Assembly (NCBI GenBank): GCA_946811695.1
Contig: OX328123.1
Location: forward strand, 119,582,015 to 119,646,014
DNA length: 64,000 nucleotides
Source: Gonocerus acuteangulatus
Taxonomy: Eukaryota > Arthropoda > Insecta > Hemiptera > Coreidae
Direction of reading: 5' to 3'
The position numbers were made by a program, and so were the translations under genes. Position 1 is the stretch's first letter. Every line of letters begins with the position of its first letter. Of this stretch, positions 1 through 9,774 are shown piece by piece. The notes beneath the pieces were generated by a model. The model was given only the letters and a program-made list of their open reading frames with translations, was not told the origin of the DNA and did not search any database.

Positions 1-1
1 G

Positions 2-100
2 AATGCAGTTGTGACTTTTGCAAGCAGAGTCTTGCTAAAAAAGAAGTGGGAGGGGAAAATAAGGTACCCTCTTGAAGATTGGCCAGAGCAGCTGTTCTAA
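2..100 (+). pseudogene. C-terminal end of an unrecognised ORF
   Basis: An open frame enters from the left edge and runs 32 codons to TAA at 98-100. It is rich in Lys, Trp and acidic residues and ends in WPEQLF, which looks like real coding sequence rather than the AT-rich background. I do not recognise the family. Since the next recognisable item is a LINE remnant, a transposon protein end is as likely as a host exon. The 5' part lies outside the window, so neither length nor start can be judged. Confidence 0.25.
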
Positions 101-1149
101 GAGGGAATCATACCAGAAATGAGGGGTTTTTGGTGGGTGAGAGTCCCACACACTGGGGGAGTTGTACGAGGCGAATCCCCTGAGGGCCTTTTAGGTTTTC
201 CCCTCATTGCAGAAACAAAAAAAAATGAGTAAAGGCACGAAGATAAACCTGCTCCGCGTGAGGCGTTCACCACTGGCCGAATGAGTTTAACATGGCCCGC
301 AAAGCGCTCGTCTTTTGAATGAAGAGATCAAAAGGTAAAAAGAAGATTAAGATCCAGGCTAATAAATCGTAACACCTTAAGAAAAAGTAAGAATTACAAG
401 AATCTATCCTTTTAGTTACAGAGTGTGCAGTCACAGGACGAATACATTTTAATCCTGAGTCCTTTTTAGTCTCAAGTAACGAAGCTGAACGAACACCCCC
501 CCCCCCCCCCCCCCCTCTGCCAGAACTCCTTTCTCTTTCTCTCCCTCTCCTGGAATTACATCTAAAAATCCAAGCTCGGCGGAATATAAAATTCCTTTTC
601 ATTTCGGTTTAATTTACGATTTTACGGAGGGTTTAATCTGGATGGTGGGTGACACGGAGGAAATTACTTAAAACTCGGAAGGGAAAGCGGCTAGGTGGGT
701 TTTTGCTCTGATTGCTCTTCGGTACGTGGTGCCCTAGTAATCGTCTCGGGGGAAGCAGGGGGGGGGTGAAGAGGGCGGGGGGAAGGGCCTTTTATTTCCC
801 GGGCTTTCCCGACCGCTGCGATCCCATTAGGAACCCCCTACTGGACCATGTCTTACTTTGTATCATGGCACTACTTCCTGTCTTAAAGTAGCTCTCTGCA
901 CAAGTACTGTCTCAATGGGAGCTTGTTGGGTAGTCCGAAGAATGAAATTCTTAACAGTAAGTAATAACAATCTTTCTGGATCTTGAAAATTCTTTGTATC
1001 GTTCTCGGAAAAATCTGATCTTAGATACACCCAAGAACAACGACTACGACGATAATCAACTGTTTACAATTCCAGGTGGATTTCTTCACCCGCTGTTGTT
1101 CCCCCAGTAGTAATACATCCAGTGGAATAAAAGTAAAACCGTAAGAGCT
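101..1149. other. No gene; homopolymer tracts
   Basis: I see no supported gene. The stretch holds a run of 20 C at 496-515 and a G-rich purine stretch at about 757-787. The 111-residue minus-strand ORF at 267-602 is a poly-Gly artefact of the C run. Confidence 0.6.
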
Positions 1150-1745
1150 ATTTGCGAGTTTAGTAGTAACTCATCTATCGAAAGAGTTTCCAGTCTCAAA
1201 TTTCTTGGATCATGACTGAACGAGGTCGGAAACTGCGATCAACAAATAAGGCGCAGTTAGAAGAGGCAAGGAGTTAATTTCACAAATTTCAAAACTTGTT
1301 CACCAATCGTCAAATAAGTCTACATCTGAGACTGCGTCTTGTAAAATTCCACTTCTGGTCAGTTCTGTTGTATTGTGTTGATTGTTGGACTGTGAAAACC
1401 TGTCATGTATAAAAGTTCGAAAGTTTTGAGATGTGTTTCTACAGAAGAATTCCCAAGATCTCAAGGGTTGACCCCCATTAAGAACGATGAAACCTTATGA
1501 AGAGTCAACATATCTAAAGAATTGCTGACAAATGTAAAAAGACAAAAGGCAGACTATTTTGGGCATCTCATGCGTGGTGTGATGTACGATTTCCTCCAAT
1601 TAATCGTTGAGGGGAAAATAAAATGTAGACGTGGAATTGGAAGAATGCAGCTTTTTTGGCTAAGAAATATAAGGAACTTGATGAGTGTCAGAACAGCAGG
1701 CCAACTAGTACGTCTTGCTCAAATCCGGGATGAATATTATAATCT
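1150..1745 (+). pseudogene. RTE/jockey-like LINE reverse transcriptase C-terminal remnant
   Basis: Conceptual translation across several frames shows the C-terminal part of an insect-type non-LTR polymerase, after the YADD region. It contains an I-x-x-V-S-S-L-K-F-L-G-S thumb-like motif near 1170-1205, a W-S-V-L-L-Y block near 1360-1380 and the F-E-M-C-F-Y-R-R-I block near 1425-1450. An uninterrupted last part (ATG at 1522) reads YFGHLMRG, then GKIKCRRGIGRMQ and W-L-R-N-I-R. These phrases are typical of the end of RTE- or CR1-like polymerases annotated widely in insects. Stops and frameshifts make it non-functional. The reading frame is cut at 1746 by a SINE insertion, so the last residues of the 80-codon ORF come from the SINE. 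The exact clade is uncertain. Confidence 0.7.
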
Positions 1746-1911
1746 GGGGTCTCCCGTGGTCTAGTGGCTAGGGCGCTAGATTCATAAGCGGGAGATGGTG
1801 GGTTCGATCCCCACCGGTGCCAGAAATTTTGTCATCTCAGGGCTCGCTGAGAAAATTCCTGGTTGCACCCTGGATTTCGGCGCTAATGGCCAAGAATTAT
1901 GTCGATGCTCC

Positions 1912-1962
<51 letters not shown>
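1746..1962 (+). mobile_element. tRNA-derived SINE, full length, with poly(A) tail
   Basis: The head has RNA polymerase III boxes: A box within GTGGTCTAGTGGCTAGG at about 1757-1773 and B box GGTTCGATCCC at 1801-1811. A body follows with GTCATCTCAGGGCTCGCTGA and the tail CGGCGCTAATGGCC...GTCGATGCTCCG, then more than 40 A residues. A 12-bp direct repeat, ATATTATAATCT, flanks it (1734-1745 and 1963-1974), which sets the borders and shows L1-like target-primed insertion into the LINE remnant. The parental tRNA is unclear. The tail recurs at 36.5, 52.2 and 55.5 kb. Confidence 0.9.
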
Positions 1963-1965
<3 letters not shown>

Positions 1966-1984
1966 TTATAATCTATTTAATAAC

Positions 1985-3274
1985 TAGAGCCCGGAAGTTA
2001 GGCATTTATTTTTGGGTGAAATAGGCAGGAAAAAAGGCACTTAAAATACTGAAAATAGGCAGTACTGTAATTAAAATAGGCATTTATTAGGAGTGAAGGC
2101 AAGGAGGAACCTTACTCATTAATGATGAAAATTTGTATTTTAAATACTCATTCATTTCTTTATTACAAACTAGCTGTTACCCGGCGTGCCATGCTACGCC
2201 TACTTTCTGCTTCAATAAAATCAAAAATAAATTAGGAACCCGTTCATTGTTTCGAACCCATACCCTCCGAACTGTGAATCATAAACGATTTTAACAAAGC
2301 CTATGGCTCTCCCCGAATCAAGACCTACATGTGAGCCAAGTTTGATCAAAATCGGTCAAAATGTGTGGATTTGTATAAGGAACAAACATACAGACAGACA
2401 GCTGGTAGACGTTTTTGACTTAGCCTACGACACTTCTCGGATTAAGATCTACTTGTTTCCCAAGTTTGTTCAAAGTCGGTCAAACGGTGTGGATTTGTAT
2501 AAGGAACAAACATACAGACAGACAGCTGGTAGACGTTTTTGACTTAGCCTACAAGACTTCCCGGATCAAGACCTACCAGTATTCCATGTTTGGTCAAAAT
2601 GTGTGGATTTGTATAAGGAACAAACGGACAAACAGTCTGACACGTGATTTTTATATATATAAATAGATTTATCACAGAATTAGTGTACTTACTCTCAAGG
2701 GAATTACTTCCCTTGTTACAAGCAACAACAAGATGCTTTTTCAAAGTATCAACTGTTATAGACCTTCTCAGAAAAAAATGTTTTCATCATGGCAAAACTT
2801 CCTCTGCATTATCTTGTCATTTCGAAGTCCGGAATACCAGGTAGTTACGCATTGTCACAGCAAAAGGGCTGTGAGGAAGGAGCTGTGACTGATTTCCCTC
2901 ATCCTCTCTCTTTCCTGCTATTCATTATGCTTGTGCATTCCTTCTACAAGGAAGGTTCTGTTATTTACAGAGGTTAAATCCATGGGTTGGGAAAATAAGC
3001 TTTCGAATAGATATTTGTGACGGCAATTTTTAATTTGAACAACCTTTTATGTCTTCGATGAACGGAAATTCAATATGTGCTTTTTGAAATGTTTAAATCG
3101 CAGAAAAAAATTGCATAACAAGCAAAAAAGGCAAAAATAGGCAACGGAAGCCAAAATAGGCAAAATAAAAATTGTCGCTACACTTCCTAAATGCACGAAA
3201 ACATTTATTTCTATCTGATTCTTCAATATATCCATTCAGATAAAAAAGGCATTTTGCCTAACTTCCGGGCTCTA
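1985..3274. mobile_element. Non-autonomous hAT-like DNA transposon
   Basis: The ends are perfect 20-bp inverted repeats starting TAGAGCCCGGAAGTTAGGCA. They are flanked by an exact 8-bp duplication, TTAATAAC (1977-1984 and 3275-3282). An 8-bp TSD with a TAGRG-type TIR is diagnostic of hAT elements. Copies of AAATAGGCA cluster just inside both ends, as expected for subterminal transposase-binding repeats. No transposase frame is visible inside. The centre is taken up by a tandem-repeat element (about 2171-2665). Insertion was close to the SINE poly(A) tail and later than the LINE it sits in. Confidence 0.85.
2171..2665 (+). repeat. Tandem monomers of about 124 bp inside the hAT-like element
   Basis: The block opens with CTAGCTGTTACCCGGCGTGC and holds about 2.5 tandem units. 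The phrase GGATTTGTATAAGGAACAA occurs at 2367, 2491 and 2604, giving a first period of 124 and a shortened second period of 113. Each unit ends in a CAGACAGACAG-like tract, and the block ends in a short TATATATA run. Open frames of 66-80 codons here are by-products of the repeat and not genes. Confidence 0.7.
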
Positions 3275-3318
3275 TTAATAACATTTAGAGGAAAAGAAAT
3301 AGGCATGTAAAAAAAAAA

Positions 3319-3322
<4 letters not shown>

Positions 3323-3366
<44 letters not shown>
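3323..3366. repeat. (TA)n microsatellite
   Basis: An uninterrupted TA tract of about 44 bp between the hAT-like element and the next SINE. Confidence 0.95.
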
Positions 3367-3369
<3 letters not shown>

Positions 3370-3397
3370 GTAATTTTAATTGCAATTGTAATTTTTA

Positions 3398-3606
3398 TTG
3401 GAGGCCCGGTGGCCGTGAGTGTTAAGGTGTGAGCAATTAACACTCCGTCCCAAGGGTCGTGCGGATTTCCCACTATGGGGTGGTGGCTATTCTTTAGAAT
3501 AAAGAAAAGGCATTAGCCCTATCCTTGCTAGAAAAGGGTGGTAACCTTTAGATAACCCGTCCTATAATTCTTAGTTAATAATGATGGAAGTTAAAATTTA
3601 AATAAA
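3398..3606 (+). mobile_element. tRNA(Ser/Leu)-like SINE
   Basis: The head GGTGGCCGTGAGTGTTAAGG matches the A-box region of a class II tRNA (Ser/Leu), and GTGCGGATTTCCCAC at about 3460-3475 stands at the B-box position. The spacing between them leaves room for a long variable arm. The body contains AAAAGGGTGG and CCCGTCCTATAATTC, followed by a TAAATAAA tail. A 9-bp repeat, TAATTTTTA, flanks it (3389-3397 and 3607-3615). The 3' part resembles the sequence behind the 5S-derived head at 24.7 kb. Confidence 0.75.
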
Positions 3607-3615
3607 TAATTTTTA

Positions 3616-4813
3616 GCCATAAACTCCATGTGATCGCTTACATTCTCAAAAGGATGGCATTTTAGAAAAAAGAATAAAAGAGTAGAAGGTAATAAAACTA
3701 TGCTCATCTCAGAACAGGTTTGAGCTGACAAGAGCAAGAATCCTGGCGGAAATTCAAAATTTGCCAGAGGCATGATGATCGGCGCAACGCTGACTAATAA
3801 ATTGTCGCAAGTTCTACCTGGATGCTGATGTACTCTTCGAAGGATGAAGACACATTGGAGATAAATAACTAATAACTAAAGAACGTGAGAGAAGAATAAT
3901 ACAATAACTGCGCGACTGCAAGTATGTAAATCAAACACTGCGGGATAAGAAATATAGAAACTGCCTTATACAGTGCCAAAGGACTTTCGAAATCATGTAA
4001 TTTAAATGAGTAGAGACGGAAATTACCAGCCACTGATTGATGGAAAATTGATAGACGAAAGTAGAATAAAAAAAAACAAAAAACTAAAAGCGACTATGAT
4101 GGAGGGATGACAAATTTAAAACAACGGCGGATAAAAAAAAAATGAAAACTAAAACCGAACTTTAAACTAAATTATCTTAAAATACGTGTAAGTCTTATAT
4201 TATGCTAAGCCAATGAGTAAGTAATGAAGAGAAAGAGAGCTACATCGCGCCTTTTATAGTTTTAGGACTATCCTTAATTGATGAAAAGAATTTACTAAAA
4301 TTTATTATTTACTAGAATCTCCTTAATTTTCTGTACCATCTCGACCGCTTCCATCATATTAGCAACCAGATACTAGACTAAGAACAATTTTGTTTATGAT
4401 AATAATTTCATCATGGCATTGTACTTTACGTATATTAATATTTTACGGAAGGTTTCATTTAGACAAATTCGGCTAAAATACTTTCCTTATAAAGAGGTTC
4501 ACATAAGAGAATGTCACAGTCAGCTTCCAGGAGAAGAGGACAACACTGCGCTGACTACCGTCCGAAGCTTAGGAAACTTCTGCTGTAACTAGAGTCGGTG
4601 AAGAATTTCTTGGCTTTTAGACTAAACCAGAAGAGAACCAGAGGAGAAAAGAATTACCTTAATTGTACAAATCTATTAATAACTAGGCTAGGTTTCACAT
4701 ATTTCTTTTTAACACATTTACTTTTTTTTTTACTTCATGAAACGGCAGACAAAAGCACATGTTTATTACTTTATATTTGTAGCTACGGGAACAATATTTA
4801 AATACAAGCGATA
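3616..4813. other. AT-rich sequence without recognised features
   Basis: I see no supported gene or element borders. Only short ORFs and scattered poly(A)-rich words occur. Confidence 0.5.
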
Positions 4814-5071
4814 TTATGAGTATAACTTGTGTCCTTCTGGAGTAATTTCTGATTGTGATGTGCGCGATCTAGAGCTATGGATCTCCGGAGCATTTGGTTC
4901 AGGCAGGCTTGATTCAGTAGTTCTTATTTCAGACAGAAAGTTTCTAGCGATGTCAGTCAGTTTCTCTTCGTTGACGTGCCTCTTCGACGGCGACTTGACG
5001 GAATGTTTGGCAAAACGCTGCAGTTTTCTTTTCAACCTTTTATCTGGGTTTCTTAAGGCCTGGATTACCTG
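4814..5071 (-). CDS. Possible host or transposon exon, hypothetical
   Basis: A minus-strand frame of about 85 codons ends at TAA (4814-4816). It is rich in Lys, Arg and Ser, with a basic start (RLKRKLQRFAKHSVKSPSKR) and a Ser/Glu/Pro-rich end. The composition is more protein-like than the surrounding AT-rich DNA. A candidate 3' splice site (TTCCAG, cut before 5068) lies just upstream, so this could be a last coding exon. There is no convincing ATG, no recognised domain and no second exon nearby. A disordered C-terminal exon of a host gene or of a transposon protein would both fit; I cannot tell which. Confidence 0.3.
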   Translation of the reverse strand, partial: QVIQALRNPDKRLKRKLQRFAKHSVKSPSKRHVNEEKLTDIARNFLSEIRTTESSLPEPNAPEIHSSRSRTSQSEITPEGHKLYS

Positions 5072-5325
5072 GAATTTATTTTATATATATTACAATAATT
5101 TTAATGGTTATTACTAGTGTATGTAGAGGGTAAAAGTGTATTTCTTGTTTTATGTGTTCGCGCTTTTCTGGCGTCCCTTCTGGATCTTCTAGATAAAACT
5201 ATTCCTGGTCACATCATTAGGAATTATCAGCAGCCCACGGGGATAAAAGTTCCATTAACTTCAATCAATAATTTCATTGCTTTAAAGACACATATTATAC
5301 ATAATATGTATACTTCTTTGTTCTA

Positions 5326-5364
5326 GGCGACTATACATATATTATTATTATTTGTATAGTCGCC
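5326..5364. repeat. Perfect 12-bp hairpin
   Basis: GGCGACTATACA (5326-5337) and its exact reverse complement (5353-5364) enclose a 15-nt AT-rich loop. The function is unknown. Comparable hairpins end several LINE copies in this window, but no tail follows here. Confidence 0.8.
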
Positions 5365-6079
5365 TTGATCACCATTATTAGCGTGCTCTTTGAATCCTTG
5401 CTTTAATAATTTACACCCAAATTTATTAGTCATTTATTTCAAATGACTAATAAATAAATATTTTGTATATTTTTCTTTAATTTCATTTTTTATATAAATT
5501 TGTATTGCCTTTTTGCCCATGGCCATAGCACGCCGAATATACTGGCCCCTTAGTGCCCAGTCTTAGTCGTATGCCCGCCTGAGAAACCTATGTTCCATTG
5601 GCATTATTAACGTATGCATGATCTGACTGAGCAACACGCATATGTACATGACTGAACTACTGTCAAATGGAAGCCAATATATATACACATATTAAAGCAA
5701 TACAAAGATATTTTAAATGCTGCGACAATTCAGATGAATATCTTTAATTTACTTAACTGCATAATATTATTAATATAAAACAGAAAAGCAGAAATATCTA
5801 TCATTGAGGATAATATTCTACTGAAAAATACTGTCATCACACGACTAACATTTTCTAGAAACTTAGACTAAAACTAAACATAAACATTACAGATGTAAAT
5901 TTTTTTTTTGTTATATGTTACAATTGACCACGTAAAATAGTTAGTAATATGTAAGTCAATCAGTAGCGAAAAACAATAATATACATAATGTAATAAAAAT
6001 ACTATATACAATTAGTATATGTATAATAATACTGTATAATATAAACATATACACAATTAATATAGACATAATGTAATGT
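5365..6079. other. AT-rich stretch, no gene
   Basis: Nothing supported. The last 150 bp are rich in TATAATGTAAT-like words that resemble the LINE 3' UTR seen at 34.5 kb, so the LINE tail below may begin here. Confidence 0.4.
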
Positions 6080-6165
6080 AATAATGCGTAACGCACTTAA
6101 TACATACCACATGTACGTGTTACATCGGCATGAAGCAAAACATCAGCAAATCAATAAAATAAAAA
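6080..6165 (+). mobile_element. I-like LINE 3' end (tail only)
   Basis: The sequence GTTACATCGGCATGAAGCAAAACATC followed by AATAAAATAAAAA matches the terminal hairpin and A-rich tail of the LINE copy ending at 34850. No coding sequence is left upstream, so this is a very short or decayed 3' fragment. Confidence 0.5.
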
Positions 6166-6724
6166 GGGCATACGTGCTATGCGTTTCCGCTCGCTACGCT
6201 CGCTCAAGAAGATAACAAAACCCCAGTCAATCCAACTTGCTATAATTAATAGCTCTCATAATCCGACGTTTTTTTTTATTGTATTCGTGTTTAGTGCATC
6301 AAAATACCTTATTGTGCAAAGTTTGAAAGAAATCGGTTTGGAGGGCGGGAAACTGCATTTTTACCGTAGATCCATTGCATACATCATTTAATATTGAAAG
6401 AAAAGTAACTTACAATTTTTTTTACTTCCAAATCGTGCATATTTGGTATTTTCATGTTCAAGTTGTTTTCGTGTTGTATTCTCTGGGATTTCATTCTATT
6501 TGTCACAATGATTTAACTTATTTTTTGCTGAAATAGGAGTATAATCTACAAAATTTGATTAAATAAAAGGCCAGATGATTAGAATCCGAAAGGACTTGTG
6601 CGAATGATTAACCTAAAACTTTTCTATTTATGAGCAATAAAAATATCTATTTAATTTCTCTATTATTTCAGTTATGAATGGCTCAAAACAACAAATAAAT
6701 CATTCAGCTCCATTTTTTATTTGG
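6166..6724. other. No recognised feature
   Basis: AT-rich sequence. The 70-codon ORF at 6179-6391 has no recognisable motif and lies in repeat-like DNA. Confidence 0.45.
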
Positions 6725-6868
6725 GCGCATAATATGTTTCTATTCCACATCAGCTCTGTTGAGTACGAAGATATGCCACTAGGACCCAGAGATGCAGGTG
6801 CTTTTTCGAACCCACCATCTCCCGCATGATGATCTAAGGCGTTAGCCATTAGTCCACGGAGATACACA
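6725..6868 (-). mobile_element. tRNA-derived SINE, minus strand
   Basis: Read on the minus strand, the head CTCCGTGGACTAATGGCTAA carries the A box and GGGAGATGGTGGGTTCGA the B box. The spacing is very close to the SINE at 1746. The body differs (CATCTCTGGGTCCTAGTGGC), so this is either another subfamily or a chimera. It ends near an A-rich run around 6710-6725. An 11-bp poly(G) run lies just upstream at about 6917-6927. No clean TSD was found. Confidence 0.65.
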
Positions 6869-6974
6869 GGTGCAGATACTGTATAGGAATCTGATAGTTG
6901 ACCATATGGCCACAAGGGGGGGGGGGTCGGTATCTGAATAGTCTGATAAGAATTGGAGTTGCTTAACAAATTTA

Positions 6975-7337
6975 TTGATGTCTCAGTATTATTCCTCTGA
7001 GTGTTTTATAAGTAAAGATTATATATTTAAAATATATCAATTACCATATTTATTAGGAGTGCTTAGATTTTTTTCAGTATTTAAGCAAAATTTTAAACTA
7101 ACAACATTCCATTCTCAGAGCAGCCAATATTTGTTTTTTAAAACATGTCACGTCTTCTAAATTCTTAAATAGAATGCAGAATTTGAACTAGCATGTAGAA
7201 TTTGTTTAAGCAAATAAAAACGTAGAACGAAGTTTTCATGTTAATTAAACGATTCCTTTTTGTATATGACAGCTCTATATTTGTTTTCTGGTTGGTATAG
7301 TCTTGGCTGTTGACGCCGGGTTATGTACAGTTAGATA
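6975..7337. other. No recognised feature
   Basis: AT-rich sequence between the SINE and the 5S-derived element; nothing else supported. Confidence 0.4.
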
Positions 7338-7456
7338 TGCAACGACTGGTGCGTAGTTTTAACAATCGGTCACCCATCTGAATACTAACCATACTCGACG
7401 AAGCTCCGGTGATTGGATGGAAGCCGGTGTATTGAATGTGGGGGCGCTTTCCCATT
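7338..7456 (-). ncRNA. 5S rRNA-derived pseudogene or 5S-SINE head
   Basis: On the minus strand the sequence follows a whole arthropod-type 5S rRNA. It has AATACACCGG, then CCAATCACCGGAGCTTCGTC at the A-box region, then GGTTAGTATTCAGATGGGTG and ACCG, which is the C box of the internal control region. The 3' stem ends in GTCGTTGC. It is diverged and stands alone rather than in a 5S tandem array. A SINE3-type element or a dispersed 5S pseudogene both fit. A second, younger-looking example lies at 24.69 kb. Confidence 0.75.
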
Positions 7457-7839
7457 ATTAAATATGAATATACATTTCACACTCTTATAGATTATATAGG
7501 ACGGATATAATAGAACTGATATTGATTGGAGATTAAATTGCTTGTAATCAATGCCATATTAATCGTGTATTTGCACGACCGAGTCTGAACCGTAAATATC
7601 AATTACTCCAGCAATATTCAGGATCTATCGCAAGGAGGTGATAATACCAAAGAGGGTGAAAATAGAACAAAAATGTATTTAAATGCTGTCAAGCGAAATT
7701 TTGCCTTTTTTCAAGATATCTAAATGTTATTTAATAAACAAAAACAAAAAAAAAACTTCTTTCTCTGAAAATCCCCAATTTCCTTGCAAGAACACATTAA
7801 TTTTCAACGTTACATTACTTTTTTGAAATTAGCATTAAA
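7457..7839. other. No recognised feature
   Basis: AT-rich sequence with an A10 run near 7747; nothing supported. Confidence 0.4.
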
Positions 7840-8240
7840 TTTTAGTTTAGGCTAATGCACTTTCAATGTTCACAAGTGTCTTTTTTTACACTCCAATAAA
7901 AAGTTGACATTAATGTCTAGTTGGCGACAAATTTTCGAGAATCATTATGCTCTCTAAAAAATTGTACAAGCTGTTGAATCTCACAAAAGTTGTAAAATTA
8001 AATTACTTTTCCCACGATATCCTCAGTAGTTAGATTTTCTCTAATTTTTATATCGTAATTTGAAATGTAGAGCAAAAAAAAAAACCTAATAAATAATACT
8101 AATATCATGTTTATTTCTATCATAAATAACTGAAATTTATCCTTGTTGACAGTGCCATTTAATGATTGAAGTAAGTCTTACATTTAAGTTGAATCAATAA
8201 AACAAATACTTCGAAATTATAAAAATTCTAGAAGAATACT
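7840..8240 (+). repeat. Dispersed repeat family C, copy 1
   Basis: About 400 bp shared with 31600-31950 in the same orientation. Common blocks include TGAATCTCACAAAAGTTGTAAA, a GATATCCTCAG-like block, and GTAAGTCTTACAT followed by AATCAATAAAA. Copy 2 abuts an IS630-like transposase remnant, so family C may be the end region of that transposon. Confidence 0.6.
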
Positions 8241-9379
8241 TGGGTGTGTGTTATTCATTTGGCAAAAATAGCAATATAAATATGGCACTACCGGATGGTA
8301 CGACCCAATAACTAAAATTTCCGTTATTGTTTTCCCAAAACATATATCTTCAACTCTTTCTCTCTTATACAGAAATATTAGTAGCTATTCCTGCATGTTA
8401 TACTAAAAGTCCGTCACGCAGGAGCTGCATAACTAAGCACTTTCCTCAGAATTTGGGTAGTGTAGACTGCTTTCCAGAATAATTTGTTTACAATATCCTA
8501 TAAAAATAAAATAAAAACATGGATAGTTCTCTTTTAATTTTGTAATGAGTAAGTGTTCAATTATTAATTTTGAAATTAATTTGCTTCCTGAGTTATGTTT
8601 ACACATGGCACCTACTACACTACTTCATTAATACAAAAAACTTCGTATTTTCGCCTTTTGATCTGACGCAGGAACAGGATACAGTCCTTCTAGTGGGAGA
8701 TAGCGCACCTTGCGGCGGCCTTGCGAACCTACGCCTGGTGGGCTATTCTATTGAAATATATTACAAAGTAAACCCCCCTTTCCGATAGACCGATTTAGAT
8801 CATTTTTACAAAACGTCTTTCTCATGAGTTACCCACGACGTATACCGCGTTTCGTTACAATACAGCAGAAATTACGACCGGTATGAGTATATTTGTAATT
8901 TGGGTCCGGAGTAAACCCCCCCTCCTAATGAACCGATTTTGTTTATTTTTACAACACACATTTACCTGTAGATTACCACTACGAATACCGAGTTTCGTCG
9001 AAATATAACAAAAATCACGGCTGGTAGTGGCGAATTGGTATTGTGGGTCCGGAGTAAACCCCTCCCCTCCTAATGAACCGATTTAGTTTATTTTTACATC
9101 TCACTTTTCTCTCTATATTACCACTACGAATACCATGTTTTGTTGAAATATTACAAATATTACGGCTGGATGGACAAATTAGTGTTTTGGGTTCGGGGTA
9201 AACCCCCCCCCCTTCCGGTGGACCGATTTTGGTTGTTAACGAACTCGTTCAATCGTTTGCTAATTGAATGCTATATACCAAGTTTCGTGAAGAAAAACAA
9301 AAACTCTGGCCGCTATCGTGTTAACAGACAAATATATATATATATATGTTTTGTTTTAAGTTACTTCGCTGGGGTTGAC

Positions 9380-9597
9380 ATGATTGATTGGTGAGACGGC
9401 TTCTCTCTCCAGCGGTGTTCTTCCTCTCCTTTCTGCAATATTTCGTCGGGTTCATCTCCGACTTCTTCAGGCTGCTATGTTGACAACCACCGAGAACGAC
9501 ACATAGCAGCCTGAAGAAGTCGGAGATGAACCCGACGAAATATTGCAGAATAGAGAGGAAGAATACCGCTGGAGAGAGAAGCCGTCTCACCAATCAG

Positions 9598-9601
<4 letters not shown>
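9380..9601. repeat. Long near-perfect foldback hairpin
   Basis: Two arms of about 100 bp, starting ATGATTGATTGGTGAGACGG on the left, are nearly exact reverse complements around a loop of about 20 nt near 9482-9501. The hairpin sits in the microsatellite segment of the HINE-like element and is absent from the other copies, so it is a separate insertion. The 90-codon minus-strand ORF here is a product of the palindrome. Confidence 0.85.

Positions 9602-9645
<44 letters not shown>
9601..9645. repeat. (TA)n microsatellite
   Basis: Tract of about 45 bp at the position where all HINE-like copies carry a TA tract. Confidence 0.95.
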
Positions 9646-9646
<1 letters not shown>

Positions 9647-9774
9647 AATTTTAACGGGGGTCATTTTCGGTGTCTGCTAGGTAAGATCGATAAAGATTTG
9701 AAGAAAGTTTTCAAAAATTCCGTCATGAGAGGAACCTTCAATAGCTACTTTCCTTCGGAGGAAAGTGCTAAAAA

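Larger units (their letters stand above)
8404..9774 (+). mobile_element. Helentron/HINE-like element, copy 1
   Basis: The left end is AAAGTCCGTCACGCAGGAGC. A subterminal repeat, AGCACTTTCCTCAGAA (8436-8451), is inverted at the right end as TTCGGAGGAAAGTGCT (9754-9769). Between them lie about four tandem monomers of about 143 bp (AGTAAACCCCCC, then ACCGATTTAGTTTATTTTTA, then CGAATACCGAGTTTCGTCG), a (TA)n tract and a conserved 3' block. The 3' block ends in a hairpin, CTTTCCTTCGGAGGAAAG (9748-9765), and TGCTAAAA. The order of subterminal inverted repeat, tandem array, microsatellite and 3' stem-loop is that of non-autonomous Helentrons (HINE/DINE-1/pearl-like). No TSD and no Rep/helicase gene is visible. 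This copy also carries a foldback insertion. Confidence 0.75.

Noticed and set aside
267..602. 111-residue Gly-rich minus-strand ORF
   Set aside because: The Gly stretch comes from the poly(C) run, and the rest has no recognisable domain.
1752..1825. Functional tRNA gene at 1.75 kb
   Set aside because: A and B boxes are present, but the anticodon and acceptor stems do not fold properly and the sequence continues into a SINE body and poly(A) with a TSD.
2303..2666. Overlapping ORFs with WICIRNKHTDRQ repeated
   Set aside because: They are translations of the 124-bp tandem monomer inside a hAT-like element, with no start or stop logic between units.
8404..9774. Classical Helitron with 5' TC and 3' CTRR ends
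   Set aside because: A CTAA follows the hairpin, but the element starts with A and has subterminal inverted repeats, which fits the Helentron/HINE class better.
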